Under the pieces are notes generated by a model. It was not told the DNA's origin, searched no databases, and saw nothing but the letters and a program-made list of their open reading frames with translations. A stretch of DNA of 64,000 nt, taken from assembly GCA_009792885.1 (NCBI GenBank), contig WMCF01000015.1:9518865-9582864 (forward strand), given 5' to 3'. A program made the translations under genes and the position numbers. The stretch's first letter is position 1. Every line of letters begins with the position of its first letter. This DNA comes from Eremophila alpestris peregrina (Eukaryota; Chordata; Aves; Passeriformes; Alaudidae). Positions 1 through 10,929 of this stretch are shown here, in pieces.

Positions 1-2265
1 GTTTAAGGTCTTTTGTTTGGTATACTTCACAGGATCTGTTTTTTATGTAAATCGCATATTTATATATCTAAATGGATATATAGCAAATGTTATATAAATG
101 TTATAAAAAATAGGTTAATTATGCAAAAGATGGTATTCGTTTGTCATTAACATGTCTCAAAATCCTCGTAAGTTTAAATAGACTGCATAAAGTTGAATAA
201 GAAAAATGTATGCAAAAATTGGTTTTACAGCAGATTCTATATTGATTTATGAAGACATTAATTTGCCATTTAAGTGTTAAATTTGACTATTAATAATTCT
301 TGACATTCAAAAGATCTTTTTATATCAAAAATCTAGTTAATTTCTTAAAAAGATGACTTAGCACATTAGTGCTTTCCCTTAAAGATCAGTGCATTTCAAA
401 CAACTTTCAAACAAAAAAGTAAATCATTAAATAGCCAAGTTATTAATAAAACATTAGTCTGTAATAATCGAAAAAGTATTGCCATATATTCACTTAACAT
501 GTAACAGAGTAATTTATTCAATTAACAATCAAAATGTACTAGTATTCATAAAGACACTGCGTATTATCCAGCTTTTAGTTGCTGTATCTAAAGTAAAATT
601 ACTATTTTCCTGGAAACAAGCTCAAAATAATTGTTTAATTTAAAGTTTACTTAATTCTTATGTAAAGGGCAAAGGGAAGTTCAATTTAGCTTATAATGTG
701 ATCTTACAGAAAGTAAGCAGTAGTAATCACATAATTGAGCAATATGATGGTAATGATAACTGTAAATTAAATGCTTTGGGATATTGTTGGCAGAGAAAGA
801 ATAGTTCACTCAGTAGTTTAATAGCAGATATGTTACTTACAAATGTCTGTCAAAAGAAACATTAGTCCTCTTTACTACTTTTGTATAGCATCATTTTCTC
901 AGGGTTCTAAAATTGTTTTATTCTGACACAAATATATCTCATAATATCCCACTGAGAGAGGCAAACAGGGCAGAGATTCTATGTATATGTCACAGACTAG
1001 AATAGAATGAGTAAAAAAGACTCACAACAACAAAAACAAGAGATCCAACAGGAGAGTGGATTGCTCTAACTTTGGAAGAGCAGTGAGTAAGAAATGCTAC
1101 TTGACACCTGAGGCTGAAAATAACACTGAGAGCATCCATCAGAAGGAAGACTAGAAAAATGAATGACAGGGTAAGTAAGATTTAAATGAAAGCAAAAAGG
1201 AGAAAACTATGTAAATAAATACAGTTGTGCTGATATAAAAAGACAATGGCAAAAAAAAAAAAAGAAATCTGAAGGGGTTTACTACTTGACATATAAAGTA
1301 TTTACATCAGGATCTGAAGACGAAATTAAGTATTATATATAAATGAAATAATTTTTAAAAATAGGATTTCAATCCTGAGCAAAGACCAGTCGAATCTGAA
1401 TAAAATTTTAACACAAAAGAAAAAAATTCACTTCTAGCAGTTCTCTCAGAATCTTTAGAGACTTCTCAAAATCTGTGCTCCATATATCTTCAGTGAGATA
1501 GGAAAAATATCTTAGTATGAGAAATATCGATGTAGCTTTGAGAGAATGTTGTTTACTGGAGATTATGATAGAGAACAAACTCAGAAAGAAGATCAGAAGA
1601 ATTTTCAGTTTATTTGTCTCCACACACAGAGTTCAGGAGCAGACAAAGTCAATAACAGAAAATTGGTAAAAGAGCACAAATATGCTGCCTAATGGTAAAA
1701 TAAGCTGTGAAAATGAAACCTTATATCTAATTGGGAGAGCTGTGAAGCCTCCAGCATTCTGTTACATTTTAGTTTCATATTTTTCAGCTACAGGAGGGTT
1801 GGATGACATCTGTCATAAAGGCTGAATTCCTAATTCAGTCTAATAGAAAAGTGTATTGCAAGAATGTCATCTCCTGCTCTTTAAGTACTATATAATGAGT
1901 GGAGTTGGCATGAGTTAACTAACCAGACTTCTTGTAAGCATGTTTTGTGAATAGCAGTAGAGCACAGTGTTACAAAAATCTTCCACTAAAAGTTTTTAAT
2001 GACAACTCTGATAATTTAAATAGAAACAGTGACACTGGGGGGGAAAATGTCCAAGCTATCTTTTATTTTCATTTTATGAGCACAAGAGACCCAAGAATAT
2101 TTTCAGAATAAAGGAAAAAAAAATATTTAAGACATATTTTGAATTCAGTCTTATCAAATATCTTAGGATGTTCAGAACACAAATTTTTTTCTCTCTTTCA
2201 AATTACAAAGTAAAAACAAAGAATGTTTACCAGAAGGCAAATATTACATACACTACCCTGCTCCC
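1..2265. other. AT-rich unique DNA, no gene seen
   Basis: The stretch is AT-rich with stop codons scattered in all frames. The only longer frame (1408-1623, minus, 71 codons) has no recognisable domain, no neighbouring exon-like frame and ordinary background composition. I see no transposon that I can name and no RNA gene. Short A runs (about 1249-1263) are the only simple sequence. It could be intergenic or intronic. Confidence 0.6.
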
Positions 2266-2270
2266 TCATT

Positions 2271-2292
2271 AAAAAAAAAAAAAAAAAAAAAA
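2271..2292 (+). repeat. Poly-A tract (about 22 bases)
   Basis: An uninterrupted A run follows a CT-rich stretch. No transposon body is recognisable directly upstream, so this is a homopolymer and not a proven retroposon tail. Confidence 0.85.
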
Positions 2293-2529
2293 GGGTAATT
2301 TTGGCAACACTTTTTTGGCAAAAATTTTTGGCAAAAACCTAAATAAGAATTTTTAATTTCTTAATATGCGGATATATGGAAAATGAAAGTTTTGTGTTTT
2401 TATGGGGCTCCTGCTTAATTACCAGCAACGTGCTTTTCTGAGGTTTCTTCAATATATATAATTGACAGAGAATGCAGTTGCAGAGGGAAAGGGAGGGTGG
2501 AAATTGCTTATTGTTTGAGATGAATGTAC

Positions 2530-2870
2530 AGCAGTGTCATGGCCCTGGGGTCATTACCACCTTTACTGTCCCTGTTCAGCCTCTCTTGGGCCTTTTTCCC
2601 AGACTGTGCATGGCTCAGGACCCCATGTCAACCCCTGAGACATCAACCCCTGCCCCTGTGATGCTGCAGCAGGGTCAGCCCAGCCAATCACACTCTCCCC
2701 ACGGAGGTGCCCAGTGCCTGGAACTGGGGCTGCCCTGGTACACCCAAGCTGTCCTGCTCAGTGCTGTAGAACAGCTCCTGTCCCATGCCCTGCTGTAAGA
2801 GACTGTGGGGACAGACTCCCCTGCCACCAGCACCCCAGACTGCTGGGAGCAGCAGGTGGAGAAGTAACAC
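2530..2870. other. GC-rich island, unclassified (possible old LTR or exon remnant)
   Basis: About 340 bases are clearly richer in G+C than the surrounding DNA, with both edges fairly sharp. Frames are open on both strands (for example 2472-2798 plus and 2675-2872 minus), but this follows from composition and their proteins show no domain I know. The segment holds CCAAT-like sequence near 2691 and several CAGCAG/CTGCTG words. Decayed LTRs elsewhere in the window show the same contrast, so a degraded retroviral LTR is one option; a non-coding exon is another. I cannot choose between them. Confidence 0.35.
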
Positions 2871-2965
2871 ACATCAGGCCTAATTCAGATGGACTGGATA
2901 TCCGAGAAAGTTACAAAAAAATACTTCAACATAGGAAGAAATTAATGAAGACAGAAGGGAGTTAA

Positions 2966-3746
2966 AATAAAATCATGTTATTTTGTGTAAATATTAAAGC
3001 CTGGTAAAAAATTATGTGAATGACAACTGTCCCATGGTTTGAAAAATGGAAACTCAAAACACTAGGGCAACAAGTTGCCACAGTGTATGGAAAATTAGAA
3101 ATATTCTTCTATTTCTATTGTATTCTAACCAAAAATCTAAGTGGTAGTGTTGTTTCAGCTGGAATTTAATTAATTTTTCACACATACATGTGGAACCAAG
3201 ACATTGCTCTCTTTTCATTTCGTATTTTCTTTTTTTTTTTTTTTTTTGAATATCAGTTATCAAGAAAAAGTTGAAAGCCTTAAAGTGGGGAAGAGTTCTT
3301 CCTTTCCTTTTCCTGCTGTTTGAAACATACAGCCATCATTTGATCTATGAGCAATGTGAACACCAGAAAATTAAGTTCTCTGGCACACCACAGATTAATA
3401 CAAAAAATTAAATAGAAAAAGGTGGTGGCAAAAATATTTAAGAAGCAGAACATTAATTCCTTAAGCTACTAGTATAGATATATACTCTTCAACACTGTGG
3501 CTCCTTTAAAATATGAAACAGGTACTTGTTTCAGTGCAAAATATTATGGAAATTCTGTTGTATTACCTAACATTTCAGCATGGAAGCACTTAAGACTAAA
3601 ATACAATACTTTGTTCATTTCTGAAACATCCCTGGTTTTGAGAAATGAAAGCCCTAGAGAGTAATGACAGCAGGAATAGAGGGCTGTGAAGGTCAAAGAA
3701 GTACCCAAACCTGTTTCAATAATTACAGATTTCCTTCTTCCTAGGG
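2966..3746. other. Unique DNA, no gene seen
   Basis: No coding frame, RNA gene or named repeat is recognisable. A short T run (3230-3247) is the only simple sequence. Confidence 0.55.
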
Positions 3747-3916
3747 AAAAAAAAAAAAAAAAGCTAAACCAAGGTATTTCATCAAAAAAAAAATTCTTCT
3801 CCTAAAAAAAAAAAAAAAAAAAAGAGCACTACTTTCTATAATTTAAATAATCTTGTGTGGGCAAAAAAAAAAAAAAAAAAAAAAATTACACCCTTACACC
3901 TCAAAAAAAAGCTTTG

Positions 3917-3952
<36 letters not shown>

Positions 3953-3978
3953 CACAAGGTCAAAAACAAACTTTAATT

Positions 3979-4017
<39 letters not shown>

Positions 4018-4037
4018 TCCTGAAAAAACCTACAGGT

Positions 4038-4081
<44 letters not shown>

Positions 4082-4093
4082 ATAGAAACATAT

Positions 4094-4154
<61 letters not shown>

Positions 4155-4160
4155 NAAAAA
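3747..4160 (+). repeat. Ladder of seven phased poly-A tracts with an embedded N
   Basis: Long A tracts start at 3747, 3804, 3863, 3921, 3980, 4039 and 4099, so successive starts are 57, 59, 58, 59, 59 and 60 bases apart. Tract lengths climb steadily: 16, 20, 23, 30, 34, 40 and 56, the last ending at an N (4155). The non-A spacers shrink in step (41, 39, 35, 29, 25, 20 bases) and do not resemble one another, so this is not an ordinary tandem repeat. Two shorter A runs (3784-3793 and 3903-3910) lie inside spacers. The lysine-rich frames here are translations of the A tracts, not genes. An assembly or base-calling artefact next to a gap is the simplest reading. Confidence 0.9.
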
Positions 4161-4164
4161 CCCA

Positions 4165-4985
4165 ACAAAAAACCACCACCACCAAAACTCCTGAAAATCA
4201 AATCCCTGAAAAAAAAATTCCCAGTGATACAAAGGTCTTGGATATCTCTGAAGACTTGACTTTGAGATAAATTTTAATGTGAGACTCAATGTCGCTTTAA
4301 AAGGGTATAGACCAGCTCACAGATTCTTCAAGGAGAAATGATAAGAATATTACAAATGTACAAGATATGATGTATGAACAAAACTTGAAACTATTGGTGT
4401 TACAATCTACCAAACTGAAAAAAGTCAAACAGTAGGCTGCTCAGATCCTCATTGCTGCTTGCTTTTGGGATGGGGCAAAGAATCAGAATAAAATATTGAA
4501 AACTTATGCGTAGAGGTCAAGGCAGTTTAATAGGTAAAACAAAAGCTGTGCACACAAGCAAAGCAAAACAAAGAATTAATTCACCACTTCCTGTGGGCAG
4601 GCAGGTGTTCAACCATCTCCAGGAGAGGAGGGCTCCATCACTCTTAAAAGTTACTTGGGGAGACAAATTCCATTCCCATGAATGTTCTACCTTTTGTCCT
4701 TCTTTCCCCAGATTTGTACACTGAGCATGACACCATATGGTCTGAAATATTCCTTTGATCAATTGGGGTCAGCTGACCTGGTCACATTCCCTCCCACCTT
4801 CTTGTGCACCCCCAGCCTCCTCACTGGTGGGATGGAGAGAGAGTCAGAAAGAATTGATGTTGTATAAACACTGCTCAGCAAATATTAAAGAACCTGTGTG
4901 TCTTCTAATCCTGTTTTCATCCCAGATCCGAAAATAGCACCATACAAACTGCTATGAAGAACATTAAGAGCGTATGGGCAGTTGC
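4165..4985. other. Unique DNA, no gene seen
   Basis: An A/C-rich edge (4161-4190) gives way to ordinary AT-rich sequence. Overlapping frames of 60-81 codons at 4506-4937 lie on both strands, show no domain, and are treated as chance. Confidence 0.5.
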
Positions 4986-5143
4986 ATCAAATCTGGTCCA
5001 TAGAGCAAGCAAAGACCAAGGAGCTATTAATTTCTGAAAGGGACACTTACATTTAATTAAATGACTCCTAAAACAAACATTACTGACTATATTTGCAACT
5101 CTATTTATCAATGCCCCACAAATGCCATTTAAAAGGTCTTAAC
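4986..5143. repeat. 158-bp dispersed repeat, copy 1
   Basis: This segment aligns without gaps over 158 bases to 10300-10457, with about 10 mismatches by eye (about 94% identity). Similarity stops abruptly at both ends. Unlike copy 2, it has no flanking homopolymer and I see no target-site duplication, so it may be the parental locus or an older member of a family. I do not recognise it as a named transposon, tRNA or other RNA gene. Reading frames crossing it are not conserved between the copies. Confidence 0.85.
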
Positions 5144-6237
5144 ATAGTAAAGTGGCCCAAACAGGGCTAGTAGATAAAATACAGAGCCCGTAGAGAATGT
5201 GTGGCTGCTGGAACACAAACAGGAGATTCTGACACCTCAAATAACACTGGACAAATTAATTTGTACTGGGCAACTGAATTATCTTGCAGCTCTACTAGCT
5301 CTAATTACTCTCTAATTCGTATTGGAACACTTATACATCTAAATATCGAGCTTAATCATTCCCAAGATGTTCAGGTACCTTCTCAAAAGCTTTACTGCTG
5401 TGAATATCAAGTGGAATTCTATATACAAGGGTGTATAATACAAATGTTTTTGGTATAATCAAAGAAAATAATGCACATTACAAGTGTTTTAATTCTGCAT
5501 GGGGACCAAAGCTGGGAAAAATCCTTTCTTCCTTTATATATATATATATTATTGCCAACTTTTCTGAGAAGTCTTAACAAACTGGTTTAACCTCTACTAG
5601 GAACCTGATGACATAAAACCAACCAAGAAAAGGAGAAACCTGTACTTGGCAGATGAGGTTAAGTATATCTCAAAAACTTTCCAAAGAAGATTTGGAATAG
5701 CATATCTGGTATTTTCTTGAATTGACTCAGCCTATTTTATTAAACTGGGACAGACCAGATGCAGCTGGCAAGTCAGAACTGACGTGTTCAGAGAGGCCCA
5801 GATACCTCTTTTCTTCCCCCCACCCCTCAGAAATGTGACAATATAAAAGGGACAAGGTATGAGCAGACAATATCTCCTCTGTGTCCAGAAGATTCACTTA
5901 TATTTCTGATGCTAATAATATAAAAATGGCTTCCTGAGAGGAACAGTTCGGTATGTTCAATGATGCTACACTGGGCAAATAGGATCACAAAATCAGTGAA
6001 AATAAAGCAAAACAAGACAAACAAAAACTATTGGATGGATATTGTTTGAACCATTAATACTTTTTTTTTAGTAGAAAAAAGACATTTCAATTCTATTTCA
6101 TTATTTAATTATATGAATTGCACTAACCATGAATATAACAGCAAGAATATAACTTTCAGAGAGAAGAAGATGGACCTCAATACACACGTAATTTGCTTTG
6201 AGGATTTTGTTTTAAACTTATCCAAAAAGAATTGCTT
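5144..6237. other. Unique DNA with a short TA microsatellite
   Basis: No gene is seen. A short (TA)n run lies at about 5535-5550. The 85-codon frame at 5201-5458 has no recognisable domain. Confidence 0.5.
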
Positions 6238-6780
6238 GTTTTCTGTTGCAGCAGCCCTCTCATTAGAGGGTAAAAATGAACCAAGACATATATTTCTGGC
6301 TTATCACAGCATGGAAAGGGTTCTGGTTTATTCCTCTTTACAGCTCAGCCACCCTGACTCCAACCATTCACTGACTCTGGCTGCAGCAAGCTCCTACTGT
6401 AGGATTCCCTTGCAGCCTCTGACTGCTGGTTATTTCCTGCTAAACTATGACTGCATGGATTGGTTTGCAGACTCTGAATGCAGGCTTTTACCCAGCTAGA
6501 CTGTGACTGCAGGTTCCAACAACAGACTTAGACTGACCTCACAGTAGTGATTTGCTCTCCCCAGGACTCTTCTTTCTTTTTCTTCATTCTTCTCTTATTC
6601 CATCTTCCTCAAAGTTCCTCCTCCTTCATGATTTTTACCTCACCAGCCAACCTACTCCCTTTTATCACACTTTATCAGCTATAGCTGTGACTCATCAAGG
6701 GTGAGGCTGTATTGGGTAATTAACACAGCTGCTATTTATCAGGGGCAAGGCCACCTATATTCCCTTCTCCTACAGTTTTC
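6238..6780 (-). mobile_element. Solo LTR of an endogenous retrovirus, minus strand, with 6-bp target duplication
   Basis: The LTR body is 6244-6774 (531 bp). On the plus strand it begins TGTTGCAG and ends CTCCTACA, giving the usual TG...CA ends. The same six bases, GTTTTC, flank it at 6238-6243 and 6775-6780, as expected of a retroviral insertion. Read on the minus strand it has an AP-1-like TGAGTCA, a CCAAT-like element, a TATA-like GATAAAAGGG (complement of about 6656-6666) and an AATAAA signal (complement of 6327-6332), in the order expected of U3, R and U5. No internal retroviral coding sequence adjoins it, so it is a solo LTR left by recombination. The 128-codon plus-strand frame at 6113-6499 runs across the left boundary and is not a gene. 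A 6-bp duplication is known for alpha/beta-retrovirus-like (ERVK-type) elements. Confidence 0.85.
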
Positions 6781-8635
6781 TTTCATGAATACGATCTTTG
6801 GAATAGATTATATGATTTCCCCTTAGGGACAAGTTGAAGAATGCAGAGCATTTGATCAATGACCTAATTTGAGCTAATTTCTTCACATCTGACCATTAAG
6901 GCTCCTGATAACCTCAGTATGATTCTTCAGAAATAGCTTATGAACTCAAAGAGAAAAGAGAGAGGCTTGTATTTCAAGGAAAACTTCCTTCTTTAGAAAA
7001 TATCAATGTTTGCCCAACACTTCCAAGTATAGGGATGTAAATGCTTATACCTTTGGGCTAAGGTACATAGGTACTGATCTAATTGAGATAAAGATCTGCT
7101 TAAAATATCGGATTTTTACATTTCAATTTATTTTAATTCTCTGTGGTTATAATTTATAGTGATGTGTGTGTGATTTTACCATTTTTTCTGATAGCAATGT
7201 TGAACTTAAAAAAGAATAAAAAAGGTCTACAAGTTACATAAGATTCACATCTTCCTTCTAACTTAAAGCATAAAACTTTTTAAGACTGTGAGTGATATCT
7301 TGGTTTCATAGATATTTGTGGAAGCTTTGTGGCAATTTTAAATGACCCAGATTTTACACCTAAACCTGTGCCCAAAGACAGGTTAGTGGTTTCCTATGGA
7401 GCAAGATAAGAAATTTTACTATATAGAAAATTGCTGTTTCAGACATTTTTTTAATTTTTTTTAATTGATACAGTCTTGTAAAAATATATTTATATAAACT
7501 GTAGTGGTCTGCTGTTTGTATGAAATTAATCAGGAACCATCATGTGAACTTCAAAACATATGTATATTTTGATTTGCTTGTTTCCTTGTCCTCCTTCAGA
7601 TGCTTTGGAAGGGGTAGAAGCTAATGCAATATTATTGAAACTGCACTGTTGAGATCACAGAGATTGATCATTCTGTGTCTTCACCCCAGAGTATTGAAAG
7701 AAGTCATTAGATAGGGTGGATGTAATGCATACCAAAACCACCTTGCTCTATGTTCCTCTCAAGAAATATGAGCATATGGATTAAATATGGATTAAATACA
7801 GTTGGCTCAGATTTAACTGGCACAAATTAAATGGCAGCAGGATTTGAAAAATACACTGATAATAAGGTGGGAGAATTAAATTTTTCTGTTGTGAGTATAT
7901 ATCTTAAAATCCTCAGCATAATATCTATTAGGCCCATTTCTGCTCTTGGACAAAGTTTTCTAACAGAGAAAAAAATACTGCTTTTATTTTTTCCTATTCT
8001 AACAGAAATCTTGAGAGTACCATACAGATGACAGATCTACTTAGTCTTTGCAATGAAATAAACTGACAAAAGACATTGCAAAAATCTTTCTATAGTTTGC
8101 TATACAAAGTCTTACCATTGACCCATAACAGCCTGTGCATTATGACTTCATTGGCTTACTTTCCCTCATTGTGACCCATGGAGGCAAATCAATCAGGACC
8201 AAAGTGAGAAGTGTAGGGATTGTAACCAGCAGAACTGAAAACCAATAGCTGTTTATATGGATTTACCTTCTTTAGAGTTGCACAGAGGAAATAAATAATG
8301 GTGGTGTTAAAAAAAATTTAGCTGTATCTATATCACTGACACATTTCCCTATACACCAAATTTTATGATACAAAGCAAGTTTACAATGGCTTTTCACAGA
8401 GGTTAAACTATTTTCTTTAGCCTGAGTTATAACCAATTCTCATTTTATTGTCTCTATACATAATTCTAAAATATTTTCATTTATTCCATCAGGAGAAAAA
8501 AAAACCAAAACCCAACAATTTAAAGAAACCAATAATGCACTTCAGCAGATATCTCCATTTATGTAATAGCAGAATCTCAAGCTCTTGCACTTCTTTTAAG
8601 GTTTGAAGTAAAATACTGTGAAAGACATAATCATA
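6781..8635. other. Unique AT-rich DNA, no gene seen
   Basis: No coding frame of note, RNA gene or nameable repeat was found. An A/C-rich stretch lies at about 8490-8520. Confidence 0.5.
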
Positions 8636-8814
8636 ACATCATGGAAATTGGAAGAGATCTCTGAAGGTACTTTTATACATTGTCTTTCTTGTTATTGAAT
8701 AGTTAGATTAAATTGATGAGGAGTTCTGCTCAGTTTTGAATAAATTCTAGGATGGAGATTCCATAACTTTTCTGGGAAAACTCTTGAAGTGTTTGATCAG
8801 CTCATGCCACTTCT

Positions 8815-8911
8815 TTGGGTTTTTTGTTTGGTTGGTTGGGTTTTTTGTTTGTTTGTTTTGTTTTTTTTTTTTTTTTTTNNNNNNNNNNNNNNNNNNNNNN
8901 NNNTTTTTTTT
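8815..8911 (+). repeat. T/G-rich low-complexity tract with a 25-N gap
   Basis: Runs of T broken by GG and TTTG units lead into N at 8879-8903, followed by eight T and resumption of CR1-like sequence. The gap sits in a homopolymer, so it is an assembly failure and its true size is uncertain. Confidence 0.85.
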
Positions 8912-10299
8912 AAATATTTGGTTGGAATTCCCTATGTTCTAGCTTTTGTCCAATGAGTCTCATCTTTCCTACATATGCCTCTATAAACAGTCTGGCTCCA
9001 TATTTTCTACAACTACCCAATAGGTATATGAAGAAAGGAATAATATTTTCCCGCTAAACTTTTCCTTTCAAGGATAGTATTCTCTCAATCTCTCCTCTTC
9101 AGCCCCTTAGTCATCTTGGTCAAGATTGGCTGAAGTTTATTCCTGTCTTCTACTGAAGTCCTTTACTCAAGGCACAATACTGTAGATATTACCTAAAAAG
9201 TGCCAAGTGGAAGGGGAGAATATTTACCCTTTACTGTTGACTATACTCTCACAATACAGTACAGTCCAAGAGGGAATTAGCCTTTTTTTTGTTGCAAGAC
9301 CATCCAGCTGACTCAAGTTCCACATGCTGCTTATCAAGAACCCAGATCCTTTTCTACAAAGCTGCTTTCCATTTAGTTGTCCTTCAGCTTATGTAAACTT
9401 TGTAAAAGGTGTAAAAACTTTGTATTTTTCTTGACTGAACTTTTTGAGATACCTGTTGGCCCATTCCTACTGCATGTAGAGGTTCTTATAGCAGACCACA
9501 GTGCCTGCGCTGGTGTTCTCCGAGAACTTGCTGATATTGTTCTGTATCCCCACATGCTGGTTGTTATTAAAGAAGTAAAACAGTCCTCTGTATTGATCTC
9601 TAAGCCATGCCACTCATAATGGCATGCCAATTGGATGATTTTCACCACTGATCACTTCCCTTTGAGACCAGCTGTCAAGAAAATTTTCCATCCACATCTT
9701 GGCTACTCGAGTCCATACCTCTCCAATTTTTGGCAGACTATGAGGGAACTGTGTTAAAAAGGTTAAAAACCTTTAATCTCTAAAGTTATGTATGCATCCA
9801 CTACTCTTGCTTTTTCCACACAGAGATTTGTCTCATTGCAGAGGGTAATCAGTTCAACAAGGTATTATTTGTCATTTACAAACACTTCCTGACTGTTCCA
9901 CATCACCTTCTACTCCTTCATATACCCTGCAATGGCTTCATGATCTTCCCAGGAACTGGTATTAAGCTGGCTGCCCTGTACTCAGACTGAATAAAGATGA
10001 ATGTTACATTTGTATCTTGAAATAATTCCTCTGACCACCATGATTTCTAAACATGGTAGAAAATGTTGTCACCAGAAAAGCTGTCACCAGTCAGCTCAAT
10101 CAGTAGCTCTGGATCCCGTTATTTTGTCCCATGGACACCTGTATGTTCAATTATGTTAAAATGTTCCCAAAGTTAAGCTTCCTGTGTGTTGGGTAATGAC
10201 TTGTTCATACAGGAACTATTTAAAGTTGTGATGGCCTGGGGTACCAAAGACAAATATTACCATTTAAAACAGACAAAAAGAGATAACTTTTTTTTTTGG

Positions 10300-10457
10300 A
10301 TCAAATCTGGTCCATAGAGCAAGCAAAGACCAAGCAGCTATTAATTTCTGAAAGGGGCACTTACATTTAATTACATGACTCATAAAACAAACATTACTGA
10401 TTATATTTGCAATTCTATTTATCAATGGCACACAAATGCCCTTTGAAAGGTCTTAAC
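10300..10457 (-). mobile_element. 158-bp repeat copy 2, probable polyadenylated retrocopy inside the CR1
   Basis: It is about 94% identical to 4986-5143 and exactly the same length. On the minus strand its end is followed by two C and then a run of about ten A (complement of 10288-10297). The words TAACTTTTT at 10284-10292 and 10454-10462 lie at the two sides and could be a target-site duplication. Body plus A-tail plus flanking repeat is the signature of target-primed retroposition of a short RNA. It splits an older CR1, so it is younger than that element. The RNA's identity is unknown; a new short interspersed family is an alternative. Confidence 0.55.
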
Positions 10458-10929
10458 TTTTTCTTTTTTCTCTCCAATACTCTAAACATCAAGTTACAGT
10501 CCACATTCTCCTCATTCTTCCTTGGCTGACAATGTACTTACAGAAATTCTTCTTGTTGCACTTCACAATCCTTCCCACTTTCAGTCTCAGCTGAGTTTCA
10601 CTTCCTTAACTCCAGCCTTGCATGCTCTGACAGCGTCTGTATGCTCCTCCCAAGCAGAGCCTTCTCTTTTCTACCTTCTATATAGTTTAGTTTTCTTTTG
10701 ATGTGTTCCTCTACTCTGGTACACCATGGGACTTAAGTGAAATCATAACTCAGTTTGACTCCACATGAAATTCAAAATAGTTATATTCCTTTTTGTCATT
10801 CCTTTTCACCTTTATCATTCTGGATAAAGAGGATAACAGAACTTTCACAATAATATCAGAGCTTCCATGAGCTTGCAAATCACACTCTGAAAGCATTTAA
10901 GTGAACAGATGGTGGTTGGTATCAATGGT

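Larger units (their letters stand above)
8636..10745 (-). mobile_element. Long, decayed CR1 LINE, antisense, broken by later insertions
   Basis: Read on the minus strand, this stretch follows the order of an avian CR1 from reverse-transcriptase region to 3' end. The 3' end lies near 8636 (a match to the typical CR1 3' motif at 8641-8660). Matching blocks then continue through 9070-9320, 9490-9780, 9880-10010 and 10490-10745. All blocks are highly diverged and full of stops and indels, so no functional protein remains; frames at 9373-9648 and 9377-9619 are remnants or shadows. It is interrupted by a T/G-rich tract with a 25-N gap (8815-8911) and by the 158-bp repeat copy (10300-10457). The matches are from recollection of the family; RepeatMasker would settle the subfamily and the exact ends. 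Confidence 0.75.

Noticed and set aside
3855..4270. Lysine-rich reading frames
   Set aside because: They are translations of the poly-A ladder and have no real coding content.
6113..6499. 128-codon plus-strand frame as a gene
   Set aside because: It runs from unique DNA across the boundary of a minus-strand solo LTR and shows no domain.
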